Of a stretch of DNA of 64,000 nt, positions 9,481 to 17,152 are shown one piece after another. Under the pieces are notes generated by a model that was given only the letters and a program-made list of their open reading frames with translations, was not told where the DNA came from and did not search any database. The first letter of the stretch is position 1. Each line of letters opens with the position of its first letter. The translations under genes and the position numbers were made by a program. The DNA is taken from positions 62,001 to 126,000 of the forward strand of contig NZ_BDAY01000010.1 in NCBI RefSeq assembly GCF_001612685.1, written 5' to 3'. Origin of the DNA: Nocardia altamirensis NBRC 108246 (lineage in GTDB: Bacteria; Actinomycetota; Actinomycetes; Mycobacteriales; Mycobacteriaceae).

Positions 9481-9550
9481 CGCACCCCTTGTGTGGATCC
9501 GCACCCACCCTGACCGCCCGCAGAGGGTGCGGATCCTCACAAGGGGTGCG
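9481..9550. repeat. 26-bp inverted repeat, 18-nt loop
   Basis: The arm 9481-9506 (beginning CGCACCCCTTGTGTGGATCC) and the arm 9525-9550 are reverse complements with a single mismatch. The transcript could fold into a very stable hairpin. No U-tract follows, so it is not a classical terminator. Similar GGATCC/GCACCC words return at 9641-9672 and near 9760, suggesting a small repeated palindrome family in this stretch. Confidence 0.8.
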
Positions 9551-9646
9551 AACGTGGCCACGGGACGCACAGCGTCCCGTACACCCCTACTCCGGTGTCG
9601 CGCCCGCAGCGCGACACCGAGATCCGCAGCCGCGCTGTGGATCTGC

Positions 9647-9672
9647 ACCCGTGCTGGGCGCCCAGCACGGGT
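9647..9672. repeat. 26-bp perfect palindrome
   Basis: The sequence ACCCGTGCTGGGC is followed at once by its exact reverse complement. It is flanked by GGATCTGC on the left and ACGGATTC on the right, echoing the 9481-9550 repeat. Likely a mobile-palindrome remnant or hairpin rather than coding DNA. Confidence 0.75.
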
Positions 9673-9848
9673 ACGGATTCCGAAAACGGTTGCGGATGGG
9701 GCGGTCTGGCGTTCAGTACCGCCGTTCCGCGGCCACCATCGTACCGGGTGCCCATTGTGGGTGCGGATTCGTAGCACCGGTGCGATGTCGGTCGTCGACA
9801 GCTCTGAAATCCAGACGCTCCAGATTCCGTGCGGCACAGCGGCCGCAC

Positions 9849-10064
9849 GGTGCGCGCCCTCGCGCGGCGCACCAACTTCGTATCGCGCACCGCCCTCGAG
9901 CGGTGCACCGACTTTCCACTGCGCACCGCTGTCATGCGGCGCATCGACTTCACATTGCGCACCGCAGTCGCGCGGCGCATCGACTTCACATAGGGCACCG
10001 CTCTCGAGCGGCGCACCACCTTCCGGTTCCGCGCCAAACTCCCACGGCGCGATACCTTCCCATT
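9849..10064. repeat. six tandem 36-bp repeats
   Basis: Units start at 9849, 9885, 9921, 9957, 9993 and 10029. The best-preserved core is GCGCACCGC...TCG.GCGGCGCA.CGACTT. Units 3 and 4 are nearly identical; units 1, 5 and 6 are diverged. The unit length is a multiple of three, so both strands can be read as 12-residue repeats (for example GAQCEVDAPHDS on the minus strand), but nothing else supports a protein. Units touch each other without spacers. Confidence 0.8.
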
Positions 10065-10234
10065 GCGTCACAGTGACATTGCTTGCCTCAGGCACGCATC
10101 GTCTTTCGATCGCACCCACGAGCACATCCCTCGGGCCGAGATACCGCGACCGCGCATATCGAGGCGGCGCATGGCTTCTCAGGTGTTCATGGGTACAGAC
10201 CTGGTCCCACATGTTCCCCTCACGGGGGGGCTGA

Positions 10235-11122
10235 TCAGAGATCCGCAGCGTATCCCGCGAGGATCTGCATCGACTTCTCCGGTCGTTCGGCCTGCACGCT
10301 GAGACGGTCCATGACCGAGAGATACAGCGCCAGGTCCTGCCTGCGATCCAAGTAGAGCGCACTCGTCAGGTGCTCGAGATAGACGATGTCCGGGAGCTCC
10401 GCCTCAGCGAAACGGAGAATACTGAACGAGCTACCGGCGGCGGCATGCTCACCCGCCGAGTACGGCAGTACCTGAATAGTCACGTTCGGCAGCTTGGCCA
10501 GTTCGATCAGGTGCTCCAACTGCGCGCGGTGCACGCGCGGCCCACCGACGGGGCGATGCAACGCCGCCTCATCGATCACTGCCCACACGACCGGCGGGTC
10601 GGACCGGTGCAGAATCTCTTGCCTGCGCTGCCGGACCTGAACCCGTCGATCGGTATCAGCGTCCTCATACCCCAGAGACACAACCGCCCTGGCGTATTCG
10701 GGAGTTTGCAGCAAGCCTGGGACGAGATGTGCCTCGTAGGTGCGGATCTTGCTCGCTGCCTGTTCGAGGCCGAGGTAGGTGCCGAACCACTGCGGCAGCA
10801 GATCGCTGTAGCGATGCCACCAGCCCGGCTCGTTCGCCTGCTTGGCCAGCTCCAAAAACCGCTGACGCTCTTCGACGTCGTTGACGCCGTATAACGTCAG
10901 CAGGTCCCGGATATCACGTTCCTTGAAACCGGTGCGGCCCAACTCGAGACGACTGATCTTCGCATGTGAACCACGGATGGCGTCGCCCGCGGCCTCGCGG
11001 GTGATGCCCGTCCGCTCGCGAAGTCGGCGTAACTGTCCGCCCAGCGCGATACGCAGCACCGTCGGACCACGTTCGGCGACAACGGAATGCACCTGACCTT
11101 CGTCATCGGGTTCAGCGATCAT
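10235..11122 (-). CDS. XRE-family transcriptional regulator with DUF5753 domain, 295 aa
   Basis: N-terminal helix-turn-helix (about residues 20-75: LRRLRERTGITREAAGDAI, then SHAKISRLELGRTG) followed by a DUF5753 domain of about 180 residues (WWHRYSDLLPQWFGTYLGLE, VPGLLQTPEYARAVV, IQVLPYSAGEHAAAGSSF). Start at ATG 11122 has GGAG 9 nt upstream; a GTG at 11155 would add 11 residues. The DUF397 gene 89 nt upstream on the same strand is the usual partner (as in abaA/whiJ-like loci of Streptomyces). It may act on the TGCA-N2-TGCA sites nearby; that is inference. Confidence 0.9.
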   Translation of the reverse strand: MIAEPDDEGQVHSVVAERGPTVLRIALGGQLRRLRERTGITREAAGDAIRGSHAKISRLELGRTGFKERDIRDLLTLYGVNDVEERQRFLELAKQANEPGWWHRYSDLLPQWFGTYLGLEQAASKIRTYEAHLVPGLLQTPEYARAVVSLGYEDADTDRRVQVRQRRQEILHRSDPPVVWAVIDEAALHRPVGGPRVHRAQLEHLIELAKLPNVTIQVLPYSAGEHAAAGSSFSILRFAEAELPDIVYLEHLTSALYLDRRQDLALYLSVMDRLSVQAERPEKSMQILAGYAADL

Positions 11123-11211
11123 TGAGTTCGTCTCCGATACTCGGGGGTTGCTCACAGTGTGTCACAACCACCTGTCGCGAAACACACCGCACCGATCGCT
11201 TATGTTACCGC

Positions 11212-11433
11212 TCAACTCGTCAGATAGTCGAACTCCCCGGCCTTCGCGCCGCGGACGAATGCATCAATTTCGGGACGGGTGTAGAACAGCACCCCGCCTT
11301 CCGGATGCCTCGAGTTACGTACCGCTACCTGGCCGTTGGTCGCCTCGGCGACTTCGACACAGTTCCCGCTCGGGTTGCTGTACGTGCTCTTACGCCATGC
11401 TCCAGTGACCTTGTTGGTGGATGTCTCCGACAT
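11212..11433 (-). CDS. DUF397 domain protein, 73 aa
   Basis: Typical whole-length DUF397 protein: TGAWRKSTYSNPSGNCVEVA, VAVRNSRHPEGGVLFYT, IDAFVRGAKAGEFDYL. The start at 11433 has GGAGTGGGG just upstream. DUF397 proteins are small partners of XRE/DUF5753 regulators in Actinobacteria, thought to counteract or modulate them; the regulator follows on the same strand. Two TGCA-N2-TGCA sites lie 43-78 nt upstream of the start. Confidence 0.9.
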   Translation of the reverse strand: MSETSTNKVTGAWRKSTYSNPSGNCVEVAEATNGQVAVRNSRHPEGGVLFYTRPEIDAFVRGAKAGEFDYLTS

Positions 11434-11475
11434 GTTTCCCCACTCCTCGGTTGCGCCGTTTGGGTGAATCGGTTC

Positions 11476-11510
11476 GTGCAGATGCACGCTCAAACGTTCT
11501 TGCATTTGCA
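11476..11510 (-). promoter_or_regulatory. paired TGCA-N2-TGCA sites upstream of the DUF397 gene (site B)
   Basis: GTGCAGATGCAC (11476-11487) is a palindrome with 5-bp arms. TGCATTTGCA (11501-11510) repeats the core 24 bp away. The spacing resembles the 25-bp pair at 8546/8571. No clear -10 could be chosen. Probably an operator of the local regulator family. Confidence 0.5.
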
Positions 11511-11756
11511 CCCACACTTGGGACGATAGCACGAAGTTCGCCCCTGCGCCCCTACTAATTCGGACCACCCGGTCCGCAATGTGACGCATCAACGTTTCGA
11601 CCAGAGAACCCCCAGCTCAACCGGTCGATCGCCGCTCCCGCGCCGACCTGAATCTTGCACTGTCACACTGCAGATCGGAGGTACCGACCGTTCGCGACAG
11701 TCCTGGGTTCAGCCCACCAAGGGCGTCGCCATTGCGCCACCGAGAGGCTCCCTCGC

Positions 11757-12558
11757 ATGCCCGAACAGGACAATTCCCCCGCGATCCGAACCGCTATCCC
11801 GCACTCGGCCCGCGTCTGGAACTACTGAATGGGCGGCACCGATTATCACGAGATCGACCGGATAGCCGGCGACGCTGCCATCGAGGCCGACCCGGAGATC
11901 ACCACGATGGCCGTGCAGTCACGACAGTCTTTTATCCGGACCGTTCGGTATCTTACTGGCGCAGCGGGCATCCGGCAGTTTCTCGATATCGGCAGCGGCC
12001 TGCCGACAATGCAGAACACCCACGAAAGTCGCCCAGCCGGTCGCACCCGAATCGAAGGTGGTCTACGTCGATAACGACCCGATGGTGCTGATGCCGTCAA
12101 GGGCCCTACTCAGCAACACCACACCGCAAGGCGCGTCCGCATATATAGAGGCCGACTTCAACTACCCCGAGCGCATCGTCGCCGAAGCAGGCGACGTGCT
12201 GGGCTTCGAGCAGCCGCTCGGCATCCTCTTCCTCGGCGTGCTCGGCCATGCCGAATCCTATGCCGAGCTGGTACGCATCGCCGGCACGGTGATGGCCGCC
12301 GCGCCATCGGGCAGCTATCTCGTCCTGTGGGACGGTACCGCCGACAGCGCCGAGTACGGCACGCTCTGCACGAACTACGCCGGAACCGGTGGCGCGCCGT
12401 ACATTCCACGGCCGAGGGACCAGATTCGCGGCGTTTTCGATGGCTTGGCACTCGTCGAGCCCGGCTTCGTTTCCATCACCCAGTGGCGCCCCTGCGCCGA
12501 CAAGGCCGGCCTGACCAGGCCGATCTCGGCCTATGGCGCGGTGGTGCGGAAGCCGTAA
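11757..12558 (+). pseudogene. decayed SAM-dependent methyltransferase (DUF574/PF04672-like)
   Basis: Start ATG 11757 behind GAGAGG; the N-terminus reads MPEQDNSPAIRT then HSARVWNY. A TGA at 11826-11828 stands exactly where relatives have Trp (NYWMGGTD), and the frame goes on with MGGTDYHEIDR. The SAM-binding part IRQFLDIGSGLPT is intact. Near 12024-12027 one extra A shifts the frame: before it TMQNTHE, after it (next frame) VAQPVAPESKVVYVDNDP to the end at 12558 (SAYGAVVRKP). With both lesions repaired the protein is full length for the family. Either a young pseudogene or, less likely, two sequencing errors. Confidence 0.85.
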
Positions 12559-12641
12559 CCTGGACGAAGGGCCGCGGGCGGCCATCGATCACAGCCGCCG
12601 TCACCGTCGAAAGGGACCCGAATTTCGCGACGACGCTCTTA

Positions 12642-12680
12642 CAGATGTACTTGCATCTGTAAGCGACAGCGGCATAGACT
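12642..12680 (+). promoter_or_regulatory. palindrome overlapping a predicted promoter (site C), copy of site A
   Basis: CAGATGTACTTGCATCTG (12642-12659) differs from site A by one base. TTGCAT (12651-12656), an 18-nt spacer and TAGACT (12675-12680) match site A's promoter layout, and the spacer shares AAGCGAC at the same place. It is placed to drive the small gene at 12771. Confidence 0.6.
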
Positions 12681-12770
12681 CGGACTCGTATCGGGGAAGT
12701 ACGCAGGCACTTCGAGCCGGCGGCGCTTACACAGCAACCTCCCCACACGCCACATGCGAGGGGCGGTCGA

Positions 12771-13004
12771 ATGAGCCAGCCATTCCGGACTCCCCGCCGG
12801 GTTGCCGTCATCGGCACCGGCGTAGAGACCTTGCGGCAATGTCACGCACCGGAGTACGCGGTGTCCGACTGCGGTGTCGAACCCCCCGGCCTCACCTACC
12901 GGCAGGCGCGAGACATCCTGTCCGCCCACGAGGTCCACGGTCCGCAGTGCAGGCAATGGCTCGCCGCCGCCGCCTACCTCTCCGCCGGCCTCGACGACGA
13001 GTAG
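12771..13004 (+). CDS. small hypothetical protein, 77 aa
   Basis: Begins MSQPFRTPRRVAVIGTG and contains the segment YAVSDCGVEPPGLTYRQARD and CRQWLAAAAYLSAGLDDE. Two Cys residues are near a Gly/Pro-rich turn and one near the end. GAGGGG stands 8 nt before the ATG. Its promoter and leader resemble those of the gene at 8711, and the first residues of both products are alike (MSQP/MNQP). Function unknown; no membrane segment. Confidence 0.55.
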   Translation: MSQPFRTPRRVAVIGTGVETLRQCHAPEYAVSDCGVEPPGLTYRQARDILSAHEVHGPQCRQWLAAAAYLSAGLDDE

Positions 13005-13244
13005 TCACCCGAATCCTTTGGCACACATCGATCTTCACGGTGCCAGAAGATTCCGTCGAGCATAGCGCGACACCGAACAGATTTCAGCGCAGATTGCCAG
13101 GTCACAACCGGGTCATCACACAATGGCGTAGGCTCCCAATAGATCTCGCCGATAACTCCCCACGCACACGACCCTTTCGTATAGTGAGCCGAACGATTCG
13201 GGCACAGTTCTATTACGGCCCGACGTGGCAATGGAGCGAACCGA

Positions 13245-14525
13245 ATGACCTTCTCCGCGCTGGATCTGTCCGATAATTCGTCCGACACGGCGCTCGAAAT
13301 CGGTGGGCAGCCAGCGTCGATGCCACTTCAGAACACCGACCGAGTCGCCTCACGCATGGTGGGCTACTTCGCCAACATTATGGCACCGTGCCGTTCCTTG
13401 CCCGGTGAGCAGTTGCGCGGCGACGTCACCAAACTGACCCGCAGCTGCCTCGGTTTGGTGGCCGAAATGTTCGACCGCAGAACGGTACCCGGCGACGAAC
13501 AGTTCGGCGAGGTACGCGAAGCGGCCACGCAGTGGGCCAGGGAAGGCGTGCCGCTCAGCACCATCTTGCGCGGCTACCACGAGGGCGTGCGCATCGCGTT
13601 CGGTCTGGTCACCGCGCCTGCGCGGGCCGACGACGTCGGCGAACTCCTCGTCGCCACCGACCTCATGCTCGAACTGCTGGAGGCGATCACCGCCGCGGTG
13701 GCCGACTCCTATGTAGAGGAACAGCACCTGGTCGCCAAGGAACATCAGACCGCCACGCAGACGCTGGCATCCGCGCTGCTGAGCGGGCGGGGCAGCTCGG
13801 CGCTCGCCAGACAGGCGGGCATACCGATCGCCGACTCGTATCAGGTTGTCGCCCTATCTCTTTCGGAACATCCCGATGAGCGGGATCCACGCGTCGACAG
13901 CAATGTCGCCGCCCGCCGCAAACTCCGCAGGCTGCAGTCCGCGCTGGCCACCGTGTTCGCATCACGGGCGCTGGCACTGCTCAGCACCAAGGGCGGCACC
14001 ATGCTCGTCCCGATCGGCGACGGCGACGTCACGGCCATGAACACCGAAACGCTCTGCCGATTATCCGAGGCGGCCGAGGTGCCGCTCACCGCGACGGTGG
14101 TCGCCAGCGACACCGACGAGGTACCCGAGTCCGCCGACCAAGCGCACGAACTCCTCAATCTCGTTCGGGTGGGCGGTAAGCCCCCTGGCCTCTATCAAAT
14201 GACCGACCTCGCGGTGGAATACCAGCTGACCCGCGGTGGTCCGGCCACCCGGCGCATCGCCACCATCCTCGAACCGCTCGAAGCCCATCCCGAACTGTTC
14301 GACACGATGCGCGCCTACCTCGGCAACGACATGAACCGCCAGCTCACCGCACGTCAGCTCTATGTCCATCCGAACACCGTCGACTATCGACTACGCCGCA
14401 TCGCGCAGCTCACCGGCGTGGACCTGGCCACCTCGGCGGGGATTTCCCAGGCGGCGATCGCCCTGCTCGCGCGGGATCTCGACCGCAGAGGTGACGGCAG
14501 CAGGCGGAGTCGGTGGAGTGGGTAG
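13245..14525 (+). CDS. PucR/CdaR-type transcriptional regulator, 426 aa
   Basis: Three parts can be read: an N-terminal helical domain like RsbR N-terminal domains (about 35-165, with WAREGVPLSTILRGYHEG), a central GGDEF-like PucR domain (about 180-320), and a C-terminal helix-turn-helix with the hallmark LTARQLYVHPNTVDYRLRRI near residues 365-390. Family role: activator of local catabolic genes. ATG at 13245 with GGAG 9 nt before. No obvious target operon adjoins it. Confidence 0.88.
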   Translation: MTFSALDLSDNSSDTALEIGGQPASMPLQNTDRVASRMVGYFANIMAPCRSLPGEQLRGDVTKLTRSCLGLVAEMFDRRTVPGDEQFGEVREAATQWAREGVPLSTILRGYHEGVRIAFGLVTAPARADDVGELLVATDLMLELLEAITAAVADSYVEEQHLVAKEHQTATQTLASALLSGRGSSALARQAGIPIADSYQVVALSLSEHPDERDPRVDSNVAARRKLRRLQSALATVFASRALALLSTKGGTMLVPIGDGDVTAMNTETLCRLSEAAEVPLTATVVASDTDEVPESADQAHELLNLVRVGGKPPGLYQMTDLAVEYQLTRGGPATRRIATILEPLEAHPELFDTMRAYLGNDMNRQLTARQLYVHPNTVDYRLRRIAQLTGVDLATSAGISQAAIALLARDLDRRGDGSRRSRWSG

Positions 14526-14640
14526 GAACAGCGACACTCTGCCGGCTGTGATCGTCACGTGACCTTGTAACGGATTCGTGCTGGTCACCGGGACGCGAAC
14601 TTGGGATCCTGAGAATGCCGCGAACGTCTGGATGGTGAAT

Positions 14641-15075
14641 ATGCGAATAGCCGAGATCTTGCGCAGAAAAGGCAGCGATGTAGCGACGATCGCGCCCGAC
14701 ACGACGGTACGCAGCCTGCTAGGCACGCTCGCCGAGCACAACATCGGCGCGGTGGTGGTCTCGCCGGACGGCGACGGGATCGTCGGCATCATCTCCGAGC
14801 GCGACGTGGTGCGCAGTCTGCACGCGCGCGGCGCGGAGCTGCTCGACACCCCGGTGGCCGAGATCATGACCACCGACGTGCGCACCTGCGCGCCCGACGA
14901 CCCCGTAGACGGGCTGCGAAAGACCATGACGGAGCACCGAATTCGGCACCTGCCCGTGGTCCATCAGGGCAGGCTGGTCGGCATCGTCAGCATCGGCGAC
15001 GTGGTGAAGACCGCCATTTCAGAACTGGCCACCGAACGCCAGCACCTGGTCGAGTACCTGCAGGGCAAGTACTGA
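14641..15075 (+). CDS. CBS-domain pair protein, 144 aa
   Basis: Begins MRIAEILRRKGSDVATIAPD and consists of two CBS repeats (about 5-65 and 72-135) with IVGIISERDVVRSLHARG and LVGIVSIGDVVKTAISEL. Such stand-alone pairs bind adenine nucleotides (AMP, ATP) and act as sensors. The ATG at 14641 is chosen from family starts; a GTG at 14578 and an ATG at 14632 are in frame upstream. Convergent with the PPOX gene, with a long hairpin between. Confidence 0.85.
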   Translation: MRIAEILRRKGSDVATIAPDTTVRSLLGTLAEHNIGAVVVSPDGDGIVGIISERDVVRSLHARGAELLDTPVAEIMTTDVRTCAPDDPVDGLRKTMTEHRIRHLPVVHQGRLVGIVSIGDVVKTAISELATERQHLVEYLQGKY

Positions 15076-15092
15076 ATTCGGCGCCCGCGCCG

Positions 15093-15138
15093 CTCAGCAC
15101 CACGCACGGCGCCGTCCGAGCGTGCGCCGTGCGCTGAG
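15093..15138. terminator. hairpin between convergent genes
   Basis: GCACGGCGC (15104-15112) pairs with GCGCCGTGC (15124-15132), and the outer CTCAGC (15093-15098) with GCTGAG (15133-15138), leaving a 5-nt bulge. It sits between the 3' ends of the CBS and PPOX genes and could end both transcripts, though it has no U-tract. Confidence 0.5.
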
Positions 15139-15158
15139 CTGTCCGAGTGCCTTTCGGG

Positions 15159-15581
15159 TTACACCGCGCCCAGGTCCGCCGACACCCAATGCTCCGGCTT
15201 CAGGTACACCGCCACCTGCGGCCCGAACGACTCGGCCTCCTTCAAGTACGCCGCCACCGAATCCCCGCTGAGGTAGCGGGTGACCATCTCCAGGTGCAGT
15301 TCCTTGGTCATCGGCTCGATGCGAGTGACCGGCCCCTCCACCGTCACGTACCTAATGGTCGGTACTGTTCGATGCACCATCAGACTGAACCGACCGGTCT
15401 CGTTGATCAGCCGCATCTTCCGCGAATCAGGACCGGTCAACACCCACGGCTCCGAGCCGGGCTTGTACTGGTACCAAATCGGCAGAGTCAACGGGGCTCG
15501 ATCGGTCCCCTCCGCCACCGACAACGCCGCGATATGCGGCTGCGCGAGAAACTCTTGACGCTCTTCCAAGGTCAATGCCAT
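15159..15581 (-). CDS. pyridoxamine 5'-phosphate oxidase-fold (PPOX) protein, 140 aa
   Basis: MALTLEERQEFLAQPHIAAL, then TLPIWYQYKPGSEPWVLTGP, then GRFSLMVHRTVPTIRYVTVEG: the split-barrel flavin/F420-binding fold of actinobacterial PPOX proteins. Probable flavin- or F420-dependent reductase or a cofactor carrier; substrate unknown. Start ATG 15581 is chosen to fit the family N-terminus (frame is open 18 codons further). Divergent from the four-gene operon at 15872. Confidence 0.8.
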   Translation of the reverse strand: MALTLEERQEFLAQPHIAALSVAEGTDRAPLTLPIWYQYKPGSEPWVLTGPDSRKMRLINETGRFSLMVHRTVPTIRYVTVEGPVTRIEPMTKELHLEMVTRYLSGDSVAAYLKEAESFGPQVAVYLKPEHWVSADLGAV

Positions 15582-15871
15582 GACTGCCAAGGTACGGCCT
15601 AACGCCCTTGCACCGGTCCGAGTAGTACACGCCACGATGTTTGTCTTATTCCGTTGCGGTTGACTCTTCGGGCTCAGTGGGAGCCCTCCCGGGCAGGAGC
15701 GGCCTGTCCGTCGAGGTCTACGTGCGAGAGTCTGCTGAGTCTCGTCGCAGGCCGGTCTTCGATATTGAAACCTGTTGCCCGGGAGAAACCTTCGAACAGC
15801 TTATGGAAAGTGCGTATCGTTGGTGGCGTCCAGCGCATCTGACGGAGCGCTTCGATGGAGGGAGCGTCACG

Positions 15872-17152
15872 TTGCGATCCCACGCCCCGAGGTCGCATTT
15901 CGTGCGGCCACCGGCCGCCCGACTATCGGCGCTGTCCCCGCCCGCCGCCATTCGCAAGCTCTTCCCCGCACTCGCGGAATCCACCGATGTGTACCTGGAC
16001 AGCGCCGCGACCACCCAGAAGCCGCTGCCGGTCATCGAGACCATCCACCGTTATCACAGCTCACGCACCGCGAACGCCGGGCGAGGCACCTATCCGTGGG
16101 CGACCAGCCTGACCACGCGACTGGCCAGGGTGCGTGAGCGCACCGCGACCTTCATCGGCGCCGCGCATGCCGACGAGGTGGTCTTCACCGGCGGCGCCAC
16201 CGCGGCGCTCAATGCCGTCGCGCTGTCCTGGGGCCTGGCGATGCTGGAGGACGGTGACGAAATCCTCTACAGCCCAAGCGATCACGCGTCCAATGTGCAT
16301 CCGTGGCACCATCTGCGCGGCCTGCTCGCCCGGTTCGGCCGCCGAATCACGCTGGTCCCCTACCGGACGACCGAGGCAGGCCGGGCCGACACCGCCGACA
16401 TCACGGCCAAGGTCGGGCCGCGCACGCGATTGATCACCACCAGTCATCTGCACCACGTGTACGGCGGCCTGACCACGCTGGAAGAGCTGCGCGGCCAGCT
16501 GGATCCGCGGATCCTGCTGTGCTTCGACTGCAGCCAGAGCGGCGGGCACCTGCCGGTGGACGTGGCGGAGCTCGACGCGGATTTCGCAATCTTCGCCGCG
16601 CACAAGATGTTCGGTGCGCCAGGCACCGGAATCCTGTACTGCCGCAGACGTGTTCACGATCAACTGGTGCCGTTCCTGCCCGGCGGGAATTCCGGGGTAC
16701 GGCTCGGCGACGCCGGGCTCATCCCGGACGCGATGCCCGCGTTGCTGGAGGGCGGCACGCCCAACATCCCCGGCATTCTCGCGCTGGGCAGCGCGCTGGA
16801 GGTGCTCGAATCGTTCGATGTCGCCGCCATCGCGGCGCACAGCCGAGCGCTCACCGAGCGCCTCATCGACGGGCTGCGGCCGATCCACGGCCTGGAATTC
16901 CTGCGCGGCCCGGCGCGTGCGCCCGGCGCGGCAGGCTACGGCATCGTCTCGTTCACGCTCGACGGAATCACCGCGACCGACCTCGGTTTCGTGCTCGGCG
17001 AACTAGGCTTCTTGGTTCGCACCGGCCTGCACTGCACTCCGGCCGCAGGCAACGACGACTCGGTCCGGGTGAGCACGCACATCTACAACACCGCCGACGA
17101 GATCGACCGATTCACCCAGTGCGTCATGACGATTGCCGAGGAGGTCACATGA
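15872..17152 (+). CDS. cysteine desulfurase-like class V aminotransferase, 426 aa
   Basis: Fold-type I PLP enzyme of the SufS/CsdA group: VYLDSAATTQKP near the N-terminus, TGGATAALNAVA, ASNVHPWHHL, SQSGGHLPVDV (Asp/His for PLP), and AAHKMFGAPGTGIL with the Schiff-base Lys. The C-terminal RTGLHCTPAAG keeps the Cys that carries the persulfide in desulfurases. Likely releases sulfur from cysteine or a related amino acid. I choose the TTG at 15872, because GGAGGGAG (15857-15864) lies 7 nt before it and gives normal family length; the upstream part of the frame looks unrelated. First gene of a four-gene operon; the next start overlaps its stop (ATGA). Confidence 0.82.
   Translation: MRSHAPRSHFVRPPAARLSALSPPAAIRKLFPALAESTDVYLDSAATTQKPLPVIETIHRYHSSRTANAGRGTYPWATSLTTRLARVRERTATFIGAAHADEVVFTGGATAALNAVALSWGLAMLEDGDEILYSPSDHASNVHPWHHLRGLLARFGRRITLVPYRTTEAGRADTADITAKVGPRTRLITTSHLHHVYGGLTTLEELRGQLDPRILLCFDCSQSGGHLPVDVAELDADFAIFAAHKMFGAPGTGILYCRRRVHDQLVPFLPGGNSGVRLGDAGLIPDAMPALLEGGTPNIPGILALGSALEVLESFDVAAIAAHSRALTERLIDGLRPIHGLEFLRGPARAPGAAGYGIVSFTLDGITATDLGFVLGELGFLVRTGLHCTPAAGNDDSVRVSTHIYNTADEIDRFTQCVMTIAEEVT

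Larger units (their letters stand above)
9017..10234. other. 1.2-kb stretch without a convincing gene, full of repeats
   Basis: Open frames exist on both strands because GC is high, but none has a ribosome site, a family match or natural amino-acid usage. The stretch holds a 26-bp inverted repeat (9481-9550), hairpins at 9561-9579 and 9594-9618, a 26-bp perfect palindrome (9647-9672), and six contiguous 36-bp tandem units (9849-10064). It lies between the small gene at 8711 and the 3' end of the XRE/DUF5753 gene. Confidence 0.6.

Noticed and set aside
9849..10064. CRISPR array
   Set aside because: The 36-bp units touch each other with no unique spacers, and no cas genes are present.
8605..10362. 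585-codon minus-strand open frame across the repeats
   Set aside because: It overlaps the XRE/DUF5753 gene and the small gene at 8711, has no ribosome site, and its 12-residue repeats are a direct result of the 36-bp DNA repeat.
11826..11828. Selenocysteine at the in-frame TGA
   Set aside because: The position is occupied by Trp in relatives, a frameshift lies downstream, and no SECIS-like structure was seen.
13005..13244. Gene between the small protein and the PucR regulator
   Set aside because: Only short frames without ribosome sites; a TATAGT box near 13180 may be the PucR promoter, but the -35 is not convincing.
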